From Betaproteobacteria bacterium (GTDB taxonomy: Bacteria > Pseudomonadota > Gammaproteobacteria > Burkholderiales > Rhodocyclaceae): DNA of 64,000 nt. The notes under the pieces were generated by a model. The model did not search any database and was not told where the DNA came from. It saw only the letters and a list, made by a program, of their open reading frames with translations. Of the stretch, positions 63,392-64,000 are shown in pieces. The stretch lies in contig JADJXY010000002.1 in NCBI GenBank assembly GCA_016720065.1, forward strand, positions 3,051,001-3,115,000. Direction: 5' to 3'. Every line of letters begins with the position of its first letter. The stretch's first letter is position 1. The position numbers and the translations under genes were made by a program.

Positions 63392-64000
63392 ATGCAACTC
63401 GTTCATCTGGCGTCCCGCCTCTACGGGACGCCGCTCCTCATTGCGCGTCCCAAACTCGACGTGATCCTCTCCGTGCTGGGTTCCCGCATCGGCTTGCCCG
63501 ATCTGGACATGGCGATGCCGCTGCCCATGCCGCGCCAGAGCGCCACATCGGGTCAGGCGGGCATTGCCGTCATCCCGGTGGTCGGCACGCTGGTCAGACG
63601 TTCGATGGGTATCGAAGCCGCCTCTGGCCTGATGTCCTACGGCGAGATCGAAGCCCGACTGGACGCCGCGCTGGCCGACCCACAGGTGGCGGGCATCCTG
63701 CTCGATCTGGATTCGCCCGGCGGCGAGGCCTCGGGTGTGTTCGAACTGGCCGAGCGCATCCGCGCTGCCAGCACCATCAAGCCGATCTGGGCGCACGCCA
63801 ACGATGCCGCGTACTCGGCGGCTTTTGCCATCGCGGCAGCCTGCCAGCGCCTGACGCTGTCGCAGACCGCTGGCGTCGGGTCGATTGGCGTGATCGCGCT
63901 ACACGTCGACCAGTCGGTGAAGGACGCCAAGGACGGCCTGAACTACACCGCTGTCTTCGCGGGCAGCCACAAGAACGATTTCTCCCCGCACGAGCCACTC
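63392..64000 (+). CDS. S49-family (gpC/SppA-like) capsid protease, 3' end outside window
   Basis: The first 203 codons only. Gly-rich IAVIPVVGTLVRR, oxyanion motif LDLDSPGGEASG, and nucleophile Ser142 in AAYSAAFAIA, the serine peptidase S49 pattern. In lambda-type phages gpC processes the prohead. The missing part should carry the catalytic lysine region; the scaffold overlap (Nu3-like) may follow. Confidence 0.92.
   Translation, partial: MQLVHLASRLYGTPLLIARPKLDVILSVLGSRIGLPDLDMAMPLPMPRQSATSGQAGIAVIPVVGTLVRRSMGIEAASGLMSYGEIEARLDAALADPQVAGILLDLDSPGGEASGVFELAERIRAASTIKPIWAHANDAAYSAAFAIAAACQRLTLSQTAGVGSIGVIALHVDQSVKDAKDGLNYTAVFAGSHKNDFSPHEPL

Overview
The window is a betaproteobacterial chromosome segment, most likely Rhodocyclales-like, that runs into a prophage. 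The evidence is the gene order mnmG-rsmG-parA-parB-atpIBEFHAGDC (typical of the neighbourhood of a proteobacterial replication origin), the ubiE/Tim44-like/ubiJ cluster, a very large DUF3683-FAD-FeS oxidoreductase, DUF3391/HD-GYP proteins, a CIRCE-controlled groESL and a DUF485-actP pair. Placement below class level is inference.

Positions 1-37,300 are core chromosome. In order: the 5' part of a DUF6600 envelope protein and a receiver-TPR protein (minus strand); mnmG-rsmG-parAB with stop/start overlaps; the complete atp operon with its own promoter and a strong terminator; a minus-strand run with ubiquinone genes (ubiJ, Tim44-like, ubiE), DUF971, a PilZ-like protein and a HIT protein; the 1291-aa oxidoreductase; tRNA-Gly(TCC); a flavin reductase divergent from mutY; three HD-GYP proteins, one with a degenerate receiver and one with Lys in place of the HD histidine; groES-groEL behind a sigma32-like promoter plus a perfect CIRCE; DUF485-actP; a TctD/TctE-like two-component pair; and tRNA-Phe(GAA).

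From about 37.3 kb to the right edge lies a lambdoid-type prophage whose right end is outside the window. Its left arm has two unrecognised minus-strand genes facing an XRE regulator-ImmA peptidase-HEPN/LOTUS operon. Both divergent promoters carry the same 11-bp inverted operator. Next come a DUF2924/large serine recombinase cassette and an early operon: HTH proteins, BRO antirepressor, Sak4-like ATPase, SSB-like protein, DUF6511, Cas4/RecB-like FeS nuclease, primase-helicase, RuvC-like resolvase and DUF6362. Two tandem ParB-DNA methyltransferase fusions follow. Then comes a minus-strand block of small genes in which four near-identical promoter-like repeats recur, and finally the packaging/head module: terminase small and large subunits, two tail-fibre-like proteins, gpW, portal and the start of an S49 protease.

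The observations most worth following are: (1) the HEPN-LOTUS protein tied to XRE/ImmA and to two unknown genes through a shared operator; (2) the fourfold promoter-like repeat (blocks TTGGCT and GTTCAT always 17 bp apart); (3) a 25-bp imperfect inverted repeat directly after the primase-helicase gene; (4) clusters of a GGTTCGC core in front of both the early operon and the methyltransferase operon. Function assignments come from recognising motifs and families by eye; no database search was run.
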